DNA from: Candidatus Cloacimonetes bacterium 4572_55
Lineage (GTDB): Bacteria; 4572-55
Reading direction: 5' to 3'
Assembly (NCBI GenBank): GCA_002084765.1
Contig: NBMB01000066.1
Span: 1 to 14,881 of the forward strand
DNA length: 14,881 bases
The position numbers and the translations under genes are program-made. Shown one piece after another: positions 6,751-14,777 of the stretch; the first letter of the stretch is position 1, and every line of letters starts with the position of its first letter. The notes beneath the pieces are model-generated. The model ran no database searches and was not told the origin of the DNA. It saw only the letters and a program-made list of their open reading frames with translations.

Positions 6751-7689
6751 GTGTCACAGACAACTTTGCCTGCAAATGGGATAGCGACCGCTCGCGTACA
6801 TGCCCGATTTCTTGATCAAAATTTGGATCAACTCCCTGGTCAGATTCGATTTTACATCAAGGAGGGACCAGACTGTTGTCGGATAATTCAGCCAGCGGAT
6901 AGTCGCGCGCTTTATGTCGATGTCCAGGCAAAGCTGACTCCCGGAACAGCGCGGATTATCGCTATATGCAATGGCAAGGAGATGGGAGACGTCACTCTCA
7001 TTGTCTCTCCTGATCGCAGAGATTCGGATAATGATGGGTTCCCTGACGTCGTCGAATTGACGGATGATCGGGATCGAAAGAATTTCCTCCGTTGGTTTGT
7101 TCGCATAGCCGAATCGCAGTTTTATCGGATAAGTCCCGAATGGTGCCCAGAACAACGAGACTGCTCTGGATTGGTGCGCTTTGCCTATCGGGAAGCTCTC
7201 AAACGCCACTCGGACCATTGGTTTTCAAAGATAAACATCACGCGGTTGCGACCCATCCCGGACGTCGAAAAATATCACTACCCAAATGTGCCTTTAATCG
7301 GCGAAAATATCTTTCGTCGAAGCAACCTGCCTCTGGAGTCCGCAGGCATTGATTCGATTTTTACGAATTTTGTTGAAACGCGCTTTCTCATGCATTATAA
7401 CTGCCGCTTCCTAAGTAAAGATCGATCGAATAGTCAATCTGGGGACATGGTCTTTTTTTTCCATTTTGATAATCCGAGCATGCCGTATCACAGTATGGTT
7501 TTTGTTAAAGACGACCTGGATTCCAGAAAGGATTGCTTCATCTATCACACAGGTCCCGCAGACCAGGGAGAGGGCGAGGTCAGAAAGATCGACCGTGATA
7601 CGCTGAAACGTCACCCGGACAAACGGTGGAGACCGGAGAAAGATAATCCCTATTTCTTAGGATATTTTCGTTGGAAAATCGTTGATTAA
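6751..7689 (+). CDS. DUF1175 (YfaT-like) protein with Ig-like N-domain and NlpC/P60-like catalytic region
   Basis: The GTG at 6751 gives 312 residues but has no ribosome site. The frame is open back to 6607 and there encodes FFFLFAIIISIIWIFLHTYL, an evident membrane anchor or signal, so the true start lies upstream (see findings on the T9 tract). Residues about 1-90 (from 6751) look like a Big/Ig-like beta domain (LPANGIATARVHARFLDQN, KLTPGTARIIAI). A DSDNDGFPD calcium-loop-like motif follows. The DUF1175 part starts at WFVRIAESQFYR. It contains RDCSGLVRFAYREALKRH, whose Cys fits an NlpC/P60-type nucleophile, and later GDMVFFFHF plus YHSMVFV, which fits the catalytic His. E. coli YfaT belongs to this family, near an alpha-2-macroglobulin gene; none is visible here. 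A role in envelope or peptidoglycan work beside rlpA is inferred. The enzymatic activity of the family is not established to my knowledge. Confidence 0.85.
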   Translation: MSQTTLPANGIATARVHARFLDQNLDQLPGQIRFYIKEGPDCCRIIQPADSRALYVDVQAKLTPGTARIIAICNGKEMGDVTLIVSPDRRDSDNDGFPDVVELTDDRDRKNFLRWFVRIAESQFYRISPEWCPEQRDCSGLVRFAYREALKRHSDHWFSKINITRLRPIPDVEKYHYPNVPLIGENIFRRSNLPLESAGIDSIFTNFVETRFLMHYNCRFLSKDRSNSQSGDMVFFFHFDNPSMPYHSMVFVKDDLDSRKDCFIYHTGPADQGEGEVRKIDRDTLKRHPDKRWRPEKDNPYFLGYFRWKIVD

Positions 7690-7717
7690 TTTCGCTAATA
7701 TAAGGAGCTTACATAGA

Positions 7718-8665
7718 GTGACGGATAAAAAAAAGACAGTGGTGGTCGCGCTTGGTGGCAACGCGATCAGCCAGGGGGGACAAAGTTCAATCTCCGAACA
7801 ATTTGCCAACACCCGAACCAGCTTAAAAGGCATTATGCCACTGATCGACCAGGGCTATGGGGTAGTGATCACTCACGGAAACGGTCCCCAGGTGGGAAAT
7901 AAATTGGCTCAAACCGAGGCGTCTGCAGATACGATTCCACCCCTACCTCTGGGCGTTTTGGTGGCGGATACCCAAGGAAGCATCGGTTATATGATCCAAC
8001 AGTCTCTACAAAACGCCCTGATTTGTCGGAATATTTCCAGACCCGTTGTCACATTGGTGACGCAGGTGGTTGTCGATAAAAACGACCCCTCTATATCGAA
8101 TCCTACCAAGCCAATCGGTCAATTTTTCACTAAGGAACAAGCCAAACGATTGCGCCAAGAGCGAGGCTGGAATATGACGGAAGACGCCGGGCGAGGGTAT
8201 CGCCGGGTCGTTCCATCCCCGATTCCGATTCGAGTTGTGGAAAGCGAGATTATCAAATATCTGTTGGAAAATGAGGTGATTATCATTGCCGCGGGCGGCG
8301 GTGGTATCCCGGTCTATACGGAAGAAAATAATATATATGAGGGAATCGATGCGGTGATCGATAAGGATCATGCGTCCGCGGTGATGGGCACAGATATCGG
8401 AGCAGAGCAATTGATCATTCTGACCGGAGTGGATAAAGTAGCACTCGGGTATCTTACCCCGCGACAACAAGACCTGGATAAACTGACGGTCGCTGATGCA
8501 AAGACGTATCTAAAGGCGGGCGAGTTCTCGCCGGGGAGCATGGGACCTAAGATGAGAGCCGCTATCAATTTTCTGAACGCGGGAGGAAAAAAGGTTTTGA
8601 TCTCGTCGGTCAAGCGGGCGGCTGACGCGCTTGCCGGTCGGACTGGCACACGGATATATTTGTAA
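7718..8665 (+). CDS. arcC: Carbamate kinase
   Basis: Start GTG 7718 is chosen because AAGGAG (7702-7707) lies 10 bases before it and the conserved N-terminus begins right after. A TTG at 7682 would overlap the previous stop and add 12 poor residues. The 315 residues match the usual family length. Motifs of the amino-acid kinase fold are in order: VVVALGGNAIS, VVITHGNGPQVGN, IIAAGGGGIPV, IDAVIDKDHASAVMGTDIGAEQLIILTGVDKV, EFSPGSMGPKMRAA and ALAGRTGTRI. It interconverts carbamoyl phosphate plus ADP with carbamate plus ATP, in the cytoplasm. No arginine deiminase (arcA) or ornithine carbamoyltransferase (arcB) is adjacent, so the source of carbamoyl phosphate is open: arginine, or purine/allantoin breakdown. 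It is probably co-transcribed with the upstream genes, the gap to the DUF1175 stop being 28 bases. Confidence 0.95.
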   Translation: MTDKKKTVVVALGGNAISQGGQSSISEQFANTRTSLKGIMPLIDQGYGVVITHGNGPQVGNKLAQTEASADTIPPLPLGVLVADTQGSIGYMIQQSLQNALICRNISRPVVTLVTQVVVDKNDPSISNPTKPIGQFFTKEQAKRLRQERGWNMTEDAGRGYRRVVPSPIPIRVVESEIIKYLLENEVIIIAAGGGGIPVYTEENNIYEGIDAVIDKDHASAVMGTDIGAEQLIILTGVDKVALGYLTPRQQDLDKLTVADAKTYLKAGEFSPGSMGPKMRAAINFLNAGGKKVLISSVKRAADALAGRTGTRIYL

Positions 8666-8773
8666 CGATTGGTATTGCAACTTTTGCATATATTATCTAA
8701 GTATTTAGTTATAAAATTAGCTGACAAATTTAGTTTGAAATACGATTACTATACGAATAACGGAGTCTTGAAT

Positions 8774-9928
8774 ATGAAAATTCATGAGTATCAAGGGAAG
8801 GATATTTTACGTCAACATAACGTGGCTGTTCCTCAAGGAGCAGTGGCGTTTACGGCTGACGAAGCGTATGAAATCGCTGAGAAATTGGGCGGTGGCGTCG
8901 TTATAGTCAAAGCTCAGATTCACGCCGGGGGGCGCGGTAAAGGCGGCGGCGTCAAGTTGGCAAAGAATCCGGCTGAGGCAAAAGCTATCGCTGAAAAAAT
9001 GTTAGGCATGACCTTAGTCACGCACCAGACCGGTCCTGAAGGAAAAAAAGTCCAACGTATTCTGATTGAGGAAGGCATGGACATTGATCGGGAGCTCTAT
9101 GTCGGTATCACTTTGGATCGCGCTAAAGGAAAAAATGCGATCATGGTCTCTACGGAAGGCGGAATGGAGATCGAAGAAGTGGCGGAAAAAACTCCAGAGA
9201 AGATTGTCAAGGAATGGGTATCGCCGGATATTGGCTTGCAACCATTTCAAGCTCGTAAGTTGGCTTTTGCCATTGGGTTAAGCGGAAAGCAATTTAAGAG
9301 CGGTGTCAAATTTTTGACCAGCCTCTATAGAGCTTATGATAAAAATGATTGCTCCCTGGCGGAAATTAATCCATTGGTCGTGACAAAGGACGGCAATGTT
9401 TTGGCGTTGGACGCCAAGATGAATTTTGACGATTCCTCACTTTTCCGCCATAAAGATATCGAGGAATTGCGGGATCCAAATGAAGAGGACGTCGCAGAAA
9501 CTGAGGCGAGAGCCGCTGATCTCAGTTTTATCAAATTGGATGGAAATGTCGGCTGCGTGGTCAATGGAGCGGGTCTCGCAATGGCGACAATGGATTTGGT
9601 CAAACACTTTGGAGGCGAGCCTGCCAACTTTTTGGATATCGGCGGTTCTTCTAATCCGGAAAAAGTGATCAACGCGTTGAAAATAATCCAGCGGGATAAA
9701 AACGTCAAGTCCATTTTGTTCAATATCTTCGGAGGAATCACTCGGTGCGACGACGTGGCGAATGGGATTGTCGAGGCTTTCAAAAAAGCTAAGCCAGAAG
9801 TGCCTGTTGTGGTGCGTTTGACCGGCACAAATGAAGAGGAAGGCAAAAAGATTTTGGAAAGCGTCGGCTTGACCGCGGCTTCCTCAATGGAGGATGTCGT
9901 GAAAAAGGCGATCGAGTTGGCTGGTTAA
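8774..9928 (+). CDS. sucC: Succinyl-CoA synthetase (ADP/GDP-forming) beta subunit
   Basis: ATG 8774 with GGAG 8 bases upstream gives 384 residues, beginning [14 protein letters not shown] as usual for SucC. An upstream in-frame start would add an unconserved AT-rich leader. The ATP-grasp region shows [18 protein letters not shown] and AEINPLVV; the CoA-ligase half shows [41 protein letters not shown] and [16 protein letters not shown]. With the alpha subunit it forms ATP or GTP from succinyl-CoA in the TCA cycle. The alpha subunit gene (sucD) does not follow: the gene ends in a strong terminator 12 bases later. The 108-bp AT-rich gap after carbamate kinase may hold its own promoter, but I could not find convincing boxes. 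Confidence 0.97.
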   Translation: MKIHEYQGKDILRQHNVAVPQGAVAFTADEAYEIAEKLGGGVVIVKAQIHAGGRGKGGGVKLAKNPAEAKAIAEKMLGMTLVTHQTGPEGKKVQRILIEEGMDIDRELYVGITLDRAKGKNAIMVSTEGGMEIEEVAEKTPEKIVKEWVSPDIGLQPFQARKLAFAIGLSGKQFKSGVKFLTSLYRAYDKNDCSLAEINPLVVTKDGNVLALDAKMNFDDSSLFRHKDIEELRDPNEEDVAETEARAADLSFIKLDGNVGCVVNGAGLAMATMDLVKHFGGEPANFLDIGGSSNPEKVINALKIIQRDKNVKSILFNIFGGITRCDDVANGIVEAFKKAKPEVPVVVRLTGTNEEEGKKILESVGLTAASSMEDVVKKAIELAG

Positions 9929-9940
9929 TTCTGGTTGATG

Positions 9941-9992
9941 AAAAAAATAAGGCGCGTCGAATATGCACAATATCGACGCGCCTTATTTTTTT
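9941..9992 (+). terminator. Strong rho-independent terminator after sucC, probably bidirectional
   Basis: Arms 9941-9960 and 9973-9992 are perfectly complementary over 20 bases: a 10-bp GC-rich core (ggcgcgtcga) flanked by an A-rich and a T-rich half, with a 12-base loop. The T-tract serves the plus strand and the A-tract gives the same structure on the minus strand, so it can also stop the convergent minus-strand operon. Confidence 0.95.
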
Positions 9993-9996
9993 CTTA

Positions 9997-10020
9997 ATCT
10001 GTCCGCAAATTACGTAGATT
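9997..10020 (-). repeat. Diverged copy of the dispersed 'aatctgcgtaatctgcgga' repeat
   Basis: The reverse complement of 10001-10020 matches 14833-14852 at 18 of 20 positions. It sits directly after the sucC terminator in non-coding DNA. Confidence 0.6.
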
Positions 10021-10069
10021 GTTGGAAGTATTAATAGCAATTAATTATCCATGTTAAAATAATTTTAAA

Positions 10070-10258
10070 TTAAATATCTCGCCCTCTGGTAAAGGAACCA
10101 AGCCACTTTTGCTTGCCCGATTTCGCGCGCGCATCTTCGATAATTTGTTGCAATGACTGGACTCTCGCTGTCCGGTTGGTGATCAGTGCTTCGGGATCGA
10201 TTACCATACAGGCAAAAAATAAAAAATCATCTGAGCTGAGGTTGGTTTCCGACAGCAA
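10070..10258 (-). CDS. Small hypothetical protein downstream of the deaminase (start uncertain, possibly frameshifted)
   Basis: The frame from TTG 10258 to TAA at 10070 encodes 62 residues (MLSETNLSSDDFLFFACMV, later RVQSLQQIIEDARAKSGKQ and WLGSFTRGRDI). It is open further upstream without ATG, to within the end of the deaminase gene. No family is recognised. It is probably a soluble helical protein. TTG 10258 has only a weak ribosome site. A much better start, ATG 10308 preceded by GGAAGGGAG, lies in a different frame that ends after 35 codons at 10201. An indel near the A6 run at 10273-10279 would join them. It is 68 bases after the deaminase stop, probably in the same transcript. Confidence 0.35.
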   Translation of the reverse strand: MLSETNLSSDDFLFFACMVIDPEALITNRTARVQSLQQIIEDARAKSGKQKWLGSFTRGRDI

Positions 10259-10326
10259 AATTGCGCGCCTATTTTTTGATATAACTTCAGAATTCCGATT
10301 GAACCCATGAAACTCCCTTCCACAAT

Positions 10327-11742
10327 CTAACCGTGATTCGTCCGCTTGAGAAAATCGACGCCGCTTTCTCGAGACGCCTGTTCGATAATTTCTTGCGACA
10401 TGTGATTGTGTCGTGAGATCAGATTTTTTGTGTCAAAATCGATCAATTTTCCTTCGGAGACAACGACTCGCCCGTTCACGACAACGGTATGCGCGCGATA
10501 CTGATGAGGAGAGAATACCACAGACGCGACTGGATCGCTCAATCCGCCGGCAAATCCTACCTGGTTCAGATCAATAAAGATTAGGTCAGCGGCTTTTCCT
10601 ACCTCTAATGAGCCGATATCTTCGCGACCGAGCAATTTTGCGCCTCCGCGGGTCGCGAGACCGATTGTCTCCTCCGCGCTCAATCCCTTTTGATTGGTTG
10701 GATTTAGACGATGGAGCAGCAACGTCAAGCGTAATTCAGCCAACATGTTGGAGCTATCATTTGATGCGGATCCGTCAACTCCCAATCCCACGGAAACTCC
10801 CGCGTCCAGCATTTTTTGCACTGGAGCGATTCCCGAACCCAGACGCATGTTGGAAGATGGACAATGCGCGACTCCGACTCCTTGGTCGGCAAAAAGTGTG
10901 ATCTCATCGTCACTCAAATGGATACAGTGCGCTAGCCAAATATCGGAGCTAAGCCAGTCCAAATCACGGAGATATTCCACTGGACTACAGCCATAAATTT
11001 TTTTGCAATAGGCTTCTTCGTCCAGGGTTTCAGCGAGATGGGTATGGAGTCGGACTCCATATTCACGGGCGAGACGGACGGTTTCCCGCATCAGATCCGA
11101 TGTCACATTGAAGGGCGCGCATGGAGCTAATGCGATCTGCAACATGCTGAATTTTGAGGGATCATGGTATTGATCCAAGACGCGTTTGGAATCTGCGATG
11201 ATCGCGTCTGGGGATTGCACGACGTCATCCGGGGGCAACCCTTGCTGCGATTTGCCGCGAGACATGGAGCCGCGCGTGGGATGAAAACGGACGCCGAGAG
11301 AACGCGCCGCGTCGATCTCCGCGTCGATCATGTCGCCCGCGGTCGAGGAGGGAAAGAGGTAGAGGTGATCCGATGTGGTGGTGCAACCGGATAAGAGCAG
11401 TTCGGCAATGGCGGTCTGCGCGCTGATGAAAAAACCTTCCCGACGCAGATGACGCCAAATTTCATAATGATTCACCAGCCAGTCGAACAATCCCGCGTCC
11501 TGCATCAAGGGGATGTTCCGGGTCATACATTGGAACATATGGTGATGCGTGTTGATCAATCCGGGAAGCATGAGCATCCCCCGGGCGTCGATCTCAATAT
11601 CGGCGGGGTAATCGACAGATCCCTGCCCCATCTCGATAATTTTCGGTCCTTCCGCGTACAGATAGCCGTTCTCGATCTTGCGATTTCGATCGTCAAACGC
11701 GGCGATCAGGCGGGCGTTTCGGATCAATAATCGGTCTGGCAT
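10327..11742 (-). CDS. 8-oxoguanine deaminase-type amidohydrolase (COG0402 family)
   Basis: The product has 471 residues, with AAAGGA before ATG 11742. It is a metal-dependent TIM-barrel amidohydrolase. LPGLINTHHHMFQCMTRNIP holds the metal-binding HxH, LHTHLAETLDEE the third His, WLAHCIHL the fourth, and LGVDGSASNDSSNM the catalytic Asp. The whole sequence pattern (LFDWLVNHYEIW, LLSGCTTTSDHLYLFP, TRGSMSRGKSQQGLPPDDVVQ, CHCPSSNMRLGSGIAP-like) follows the characterised 8-oxoguanine deaminases such as Pseudomonas PA0142. These turn 8-oxoguanine into uric acid and ammonia, clearing oxidised guanine. Related hydroxyatrazine or guanine deaminases of the family are less likely given the pattern. It lies downstream of a universal stress protein gene (77-bp gap, no terminator seen), which fits an oxidative-stress role. 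The C-terminus extends about 30 residues beyond the usual end. Confidence 0.9.
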   Translation of the reverse strand: MPDRLLIRNARLIAAFDDRNRKIENGYLYAEGPKIIEMGQGSVDYPADIEIDARGMLMLPGLINTHHHMFQCMTRNIPLMQDAGLFDWLVNHYEIWRHLRREGFFISAQTAIAELLLSGCTTTSDHLYLFPSSTAGDMIDAEIDAARSLGVRFHPTRGSMSRGKSQQGLPPDDVVQSPDAIIADSKRVLDQYHDPSKFSMLQIALAPCAPFNVTSDLMRETVRLAREYGVRLHTHLAETLDEEAYCKKIYGCSPVEYLRDLDWLSSDIWLAHCIHLSDDEITLFADQGVGVAHCPSSNMRLGSGIAPVQKMLDAGVSVGLGVDGSASNDSSNMLAELRLTLLLHRLNPTNQKGLSAEETIGLATRGGAKLLGREDIGSLEVGKAADLIFIDLNQVGFAGGLSDPVASVVFSPHQYRAHTVVVNGRVVVSEGKLIDFDTKNLISRHNHMSQEIIEQASRESGVDFLKRTNHG

Positions 11743-11819
11743 ACTTTTCCTTTCTTTAATTTGGCTACTTAATTATTATAATTTAGAAATGGTTAGAATA
11801 TTATCCGAGTCCGAGATTG

Positions 11820-12668
11820 TTAATTGTTGCGAGGAGGGTTGACGGTTAATACCGGGCATTCAGAACCCACCAAAACCGCGTCGGTGGTTCGACCCAGATG
11901 ATGTCCCCTTGCTAATTTGCTGGGCATGATGATCAAATCCACCGAGTTGACCCGGGAATAGTGCAGGATACCGTCAGCAGCTGTCTCCGCGTAGACGGTG
12001 ACTTGTTCCACCTGGTCGTCCCGCAGGCTGTCCAGATTAAAATGATGCGTCGGGAAAATACGGTCAGTAAACCGAGGACCTGAGTCGAAAATTGTATGCA
12101 GCAAAGTCAATTTGGCATTAAAACGATACGCGACGTCCAACGCGTACGGAAAAACATGATAGCAAAGCGCGCTGCCGGTCGTGGGGAAAAGCACATGATT
12201 AATATCCCATTTCCCGTGAAATTCCTTGACCGTCAACACCGGACAGGGCGCGCTTCGGATAACGCGCTCGGTTGTGCTTCCCAACAAAAAATGGGAGATC
12301 CCAGACCGACCGTGCGAAGAGAGCAGAATCAACTGAAAATCGTCTCGTTCCGCTACCTTAACAATCTGCTTGTGCGCTCGCCCCTTTTCGATGATATGAT
12401 CCACTTTAAAATCAGGTGGGAGATTTTCTCTTAAAAATCGATCAAAAGCCTCAGAGAATTCCTTTTCTACATGGGTCGGAGAAAAAAGTTGCCCTCCAAA
12501 GAACGACGTAAAATCATCGGCGACAAGTATATTATCCAGCTCAATGGCATGCATCAGAGTCAGTTTTCGCCGATCGCCTCTCTGGGCAATCGTCACGGCA
12601 TACCCAAGTGCATGGCGGGAATATTGTGAAAAATCAATCGGACACAGTATTTTTTGATATTGAATCAT
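11820..12668 (-). CDS. Tandem-domain universal stress protein (UspA family)
   Basis: ATG 12668 is preceded by AGGAG at 7 bases, so the upstream in-frame start at 12698 is set aside. The product has 282 residues with two Usp domains. Domain 1 (about 1-140) begins YQKILCPIDFSQYSRHAL and ends with SSHGRSGISHFLLGSTTERVI and APCPVLTVKE; the G-x9-GS part of the ATP-binding motif is intact but the first Gly is Ser. Domain 2 (about 145-282) retains IIMPSKLARGHHLGRTTDAVLV and SECPVLTVNPP but lacks the G-x9-GS motif, so it likely does not bind ATP. A TATAAT (12703-12698) lies just upstream, with only a poor -35 (AATGTC at 17 bases). It is first in an apparent minus-strand unit with the 8-oxoguanine deaminase. 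The 243-bp spacer on its 5' side holds nothing else clear. Confidence 0.95.
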   Translation of the reverse strand: MIQYQKILCPIDFSQYSRHALGYAVTIAQRGDRRKLTLMHAIELDNILVADDFTSFFGGQLFSPTHVEKEFSEAFDRFLRENLPPDFKVDHIIEKGRAHKQIVKVAERDDFQLILLSSHGRSGISHFLLGSTTERVIRSAPCPVLTVKEFHGKWDINHVLFPTTGSALCYHVFPYALDVAYRFNAKLTLLHTIFDSGPRFTDRIFPTHHFNLDSLRDDQVEQVTVYAETAADGILHYSRVNSVDLIIMPSKLARGHHLGRTTDAVLVGSECPVLTVNPPRNN

Positions 12669-12911
12669 TTCGCAACTCCTTATTAAAATATGCGTCAATT
12701 ATATAACGCCTTTCCAAATAGACATTGAATTCGCGTTTGGAAGATTCAAAGCGAATTTTTCAATTACATATTGACAGCCGCGCTTAGGAATTTATATTTA
12801 TATCTGTGAAAAGCAAGGGTTATTCGAGGAAATTATTATTTCTGTTTTATTCTCATTTTTCGTTTGAGAGCTTAGGCACTTTGTTACATAGCAGGGGGAT
12901 CGTCAAAGTTC

Positions 12912-13445
12912 CTACAGTTGATAAAGAGTGATCTGGTTGTTGGTATAGATACAGAGAGACGCGGCGATCCCCATCGCCTCTTCCGCGATTTCCTTGGCGG
13001 TGAGCGTTGAATATTTTACCAGTGCTCGGGCAGCGGCTGTCGCGTAAGCCCCTCCGGATCCGATAGCGATAATCCCGTCCTCCGGCTGTATCACGTCGCC
13101 AGTTCCGGAGATCAGATAGGAATCGGTTTTGTCCATCACAATGATCAACGCGTCGAGATGGCGCAAGTACTTATCTGATCGCCATTTTTTCGCCAACTCC
13201 ACAGCGGCTCGAGGCAGATTGCCCTTGTATTCCTCCAACTTTGCCTCAAATATCTCGAATAAGGTCAAGGCGTCTGCCGCAGATCCGGCAAAACCCGCAA
13301 GAGCTTTTCCATGAAGCATAGTCCGAATTTTTTTTGCCGAATGCTTCATTATCAAATGGTCAAATGTCACCTGACCGTCGCCGGCAATAACGACATCGCC
13401 TTTGTGTCTGACTCCAATAATCGTAGTCGAGCGAACGTCCCTCAT
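12912..13445 (-). CDS. hslV: HslV, proteolytic subunit of the HslUV ATP-dependent protease
   Basis: The product has 177 residues, with GGGAGGAGAG immediately before ATG 13445. It is an N-terminal nucleophile hydrolase: MRDVRS precedes [22 protein letters not shown], so removal of six residues would expose the catalytic Thr7. E. coli HslV loses only the Met; longer propeptides occur in other lineages. Other conserved parts are [82 protein letters not shown] and [13 protein letters not shown]. It forms a two-ring dodecamer with the HslU ATPase and degrades misfolded or regulatory proteins. hslU is not adjacent on either side. The gene lies 77 bp after the outer-membrane protein gene, on the same strand. 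Confidence 0.97.
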   Translation of the reverse strand: MRDVRSTTIIGVRHKGDVVIAGDGQVTFDHLIMKHSAKKIRTMLHGKALAGFAGSAADALTLFEIFEAKLEEYKGNLPRAAVELAKKWRSDKYLRHLDALIIVMDKTDSYLISGTGDVIQPEDGIIAIGSGGAYATAAARALVKYSTLTAKEIAEEAMGIAASLCIYTNNQITLYQL

Positions 13446-13522
13446 CTCTCCTCCCAGAATGTAATTATCAAATATCCGTTTGCGGACATTATTACTTATC
13501 GAACGTTAATAAATATTAAAAT

Positions 13523-14758
13523 TTAATTATTAGAAAATCGATAGGTCACGCTGGACCTCAGTCGGAAAAAATACCCTCTCTCTGGCTCTCGACGAGAGCC
13601 GTTTTCTAAGTCAATCCGAAAAGTGATCTTTTTCAGCAAAAAATAATCGAATCGAGTCCTGATTCTGAGCAGGTCTTTTTCAGAATTATCGTCTCCTTGG
13701 TACCGATAGCCAATCCAGTTGAGGTAGACGCGGACGTTCATCTGTTTTGTCACGGAAAACGAGCTTTGGTAATACGCGGACCACCGGCGCTCATTTCGCA
13801 TCATATCCTGACCCGCTGTAAAGGAACCGACCGGGGTGCGCAGACCCATGGATACCTGATTCCCGGTTCTGTCCGCATAAAATGACGCGGTATAGCGACC
13901 GATAAACTGAATGGGACCCGTCTTTTTCGCTCGAAATCCCGTGTGAATCTCGTTCACTGGGCTTTGCTTAAAAACAGACATGAGGGAGTGGGGATGGGTT
14001 CCGGGTTTGCGATGCACAAATTCGCCGTATAGCTGGGTGCCGGTATAAAAAAGATATTTCGCTTCCAGAGCAAATCGCCGCACCTGATCCTGAATCAGAT
14101 CGAGATCGACACTCCCATGAATATGCAGTTCCCAGATCGGCACGAAACGGGACGCGTCCAGGCTCACAGAGTGACGATGCAGACGATTATCCCGGTCAAC
14201 TCGACGGTAGCTCACGCTGGCTCGCGTACGTTCGATAGCGTCTATGGAAACCTGCGCGGCGATCACGCGGCTATGCGTCCAGTCCTGGAGATCGGTGTCT
14301 TTTTGGGGAACTTCCGAGCCGTAATACGCCTTAACCTCCGAGAACTTTTTCTGACGTAACTGAAGCGATATCCCGTCAAAAGCAGAGGAAAAGGGTCCCA
14401 AAGTCATATATTGGCGGCCCAGGCTCACATCTCCAAAATTTAAAATATTCTTCAGACGGAAATAACCGGTGTTCAGGCGGTAGCGCGTATCCCTTTTCCA
14501 ATCTGGATCAAATCGGGTTTGCGCGCTCACATAGCTATGAAATGTGAGGTCACGAATCCCGATATTTCGCAGATTGAGACGCATCGACTCCGATATCGAT
14601 AAACTTTCCCGACCCGGGTTGTCGCCGATAAGAGCAGAGGAAACCGTCTGAGTCTGCCCGTGGTAATCAACCGCGCTCGCGCATTGGGCAACGGAAAGGA
14701 TTATAAAAAAAAATCTGCAACAAGTAATTATACCACGGATCTGTAGTAGCGAATTCAT
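13523..14758 (-). CDS. Predicted outer-membrane beta-barrel protein, family unknown
   Basis: ATG 14758 has AAGGA 8 bases upstream; a GTG at 14776 overlaps that ribosome site and is set aside. The product has 411 residues. A signal peptide is clear (RGIITCCRFFFIILSVAQCASA, cleavage likely after ASA). The mature part is rich in alternating polar/aromatic stretches typical of barrel strands: LTFHSYVSAQTRFD, RYRLNTGYFRLKN, SLGRQYMTLGPF, AKYLFYTGTQLYGEFVHRK, FIGRYTASFYADRT, MNVRVYLNWIGYRYQ, RLRSSVTYRFSNN. The final strand ends YRF followed by SNN rather than a terminal Phe. SLGRQYMTLGPFSSAFDG resembles a motif found in porin-like and alginate-export-like barrels, but I cannot assign a family or substrate. 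It is upstream of hslV and possibly co-transcribed. Confidence 0.85.
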   Translation of the reverse strand: MNSLLQIRGIITCCRFFFIILSVAQCASAVDYHGQTQTVSSALIGDNPGRESLSISESMRLNLRNIGIRDLTFHSYVSAQTRFDPDWKRDTRYRLNTGYFRLKNILNFGDVSLGRQYMTLGPFSSAFDGISLQLRQKKFSEVKAYYGSEVPQKDTDLQDWTHSRVIAAQVSIDAIERTRASVSYRRVDRDNRLHRHSVSLDASRFVPIWELHIHGSVDLDLIQDQVRRFALEAKYLFYTGTQLYGEFVHRKPGTHPHSLMSVFKQSPVNEIHTGFRAKKTGPIQFIGRYTASFYADRTGNQVSMGLRTPVGSFTAGQDMMRNERRWSAYYQSSFSVTKQMNVRVYLNWIGYRYQGDDNSEKDLLRIRTRFDYFLLKKITFRIDLENGSRREPERGYFFRLRSSVTYRFSNN

Positions 14759-14777
14759 TGTTAATTTCCTTACCACG

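Noticed and set aside
6754-7218. Minus-strand 154-residue ORF
   Set aside because: Shadow of the DUF1175 gene, whose conserved motifs fix the coding strand.
8669-8773. N-terminal extension of SucC
   Set aside because: The conserved SucC start MKIHEYQGK lies at 8774 with its own GGAG. The extension is AT-rich and unlike the family.
9334-9846. Minus-strand 170-residue ORF
   Set aside because: Antisense frame of sucC with no independent features.
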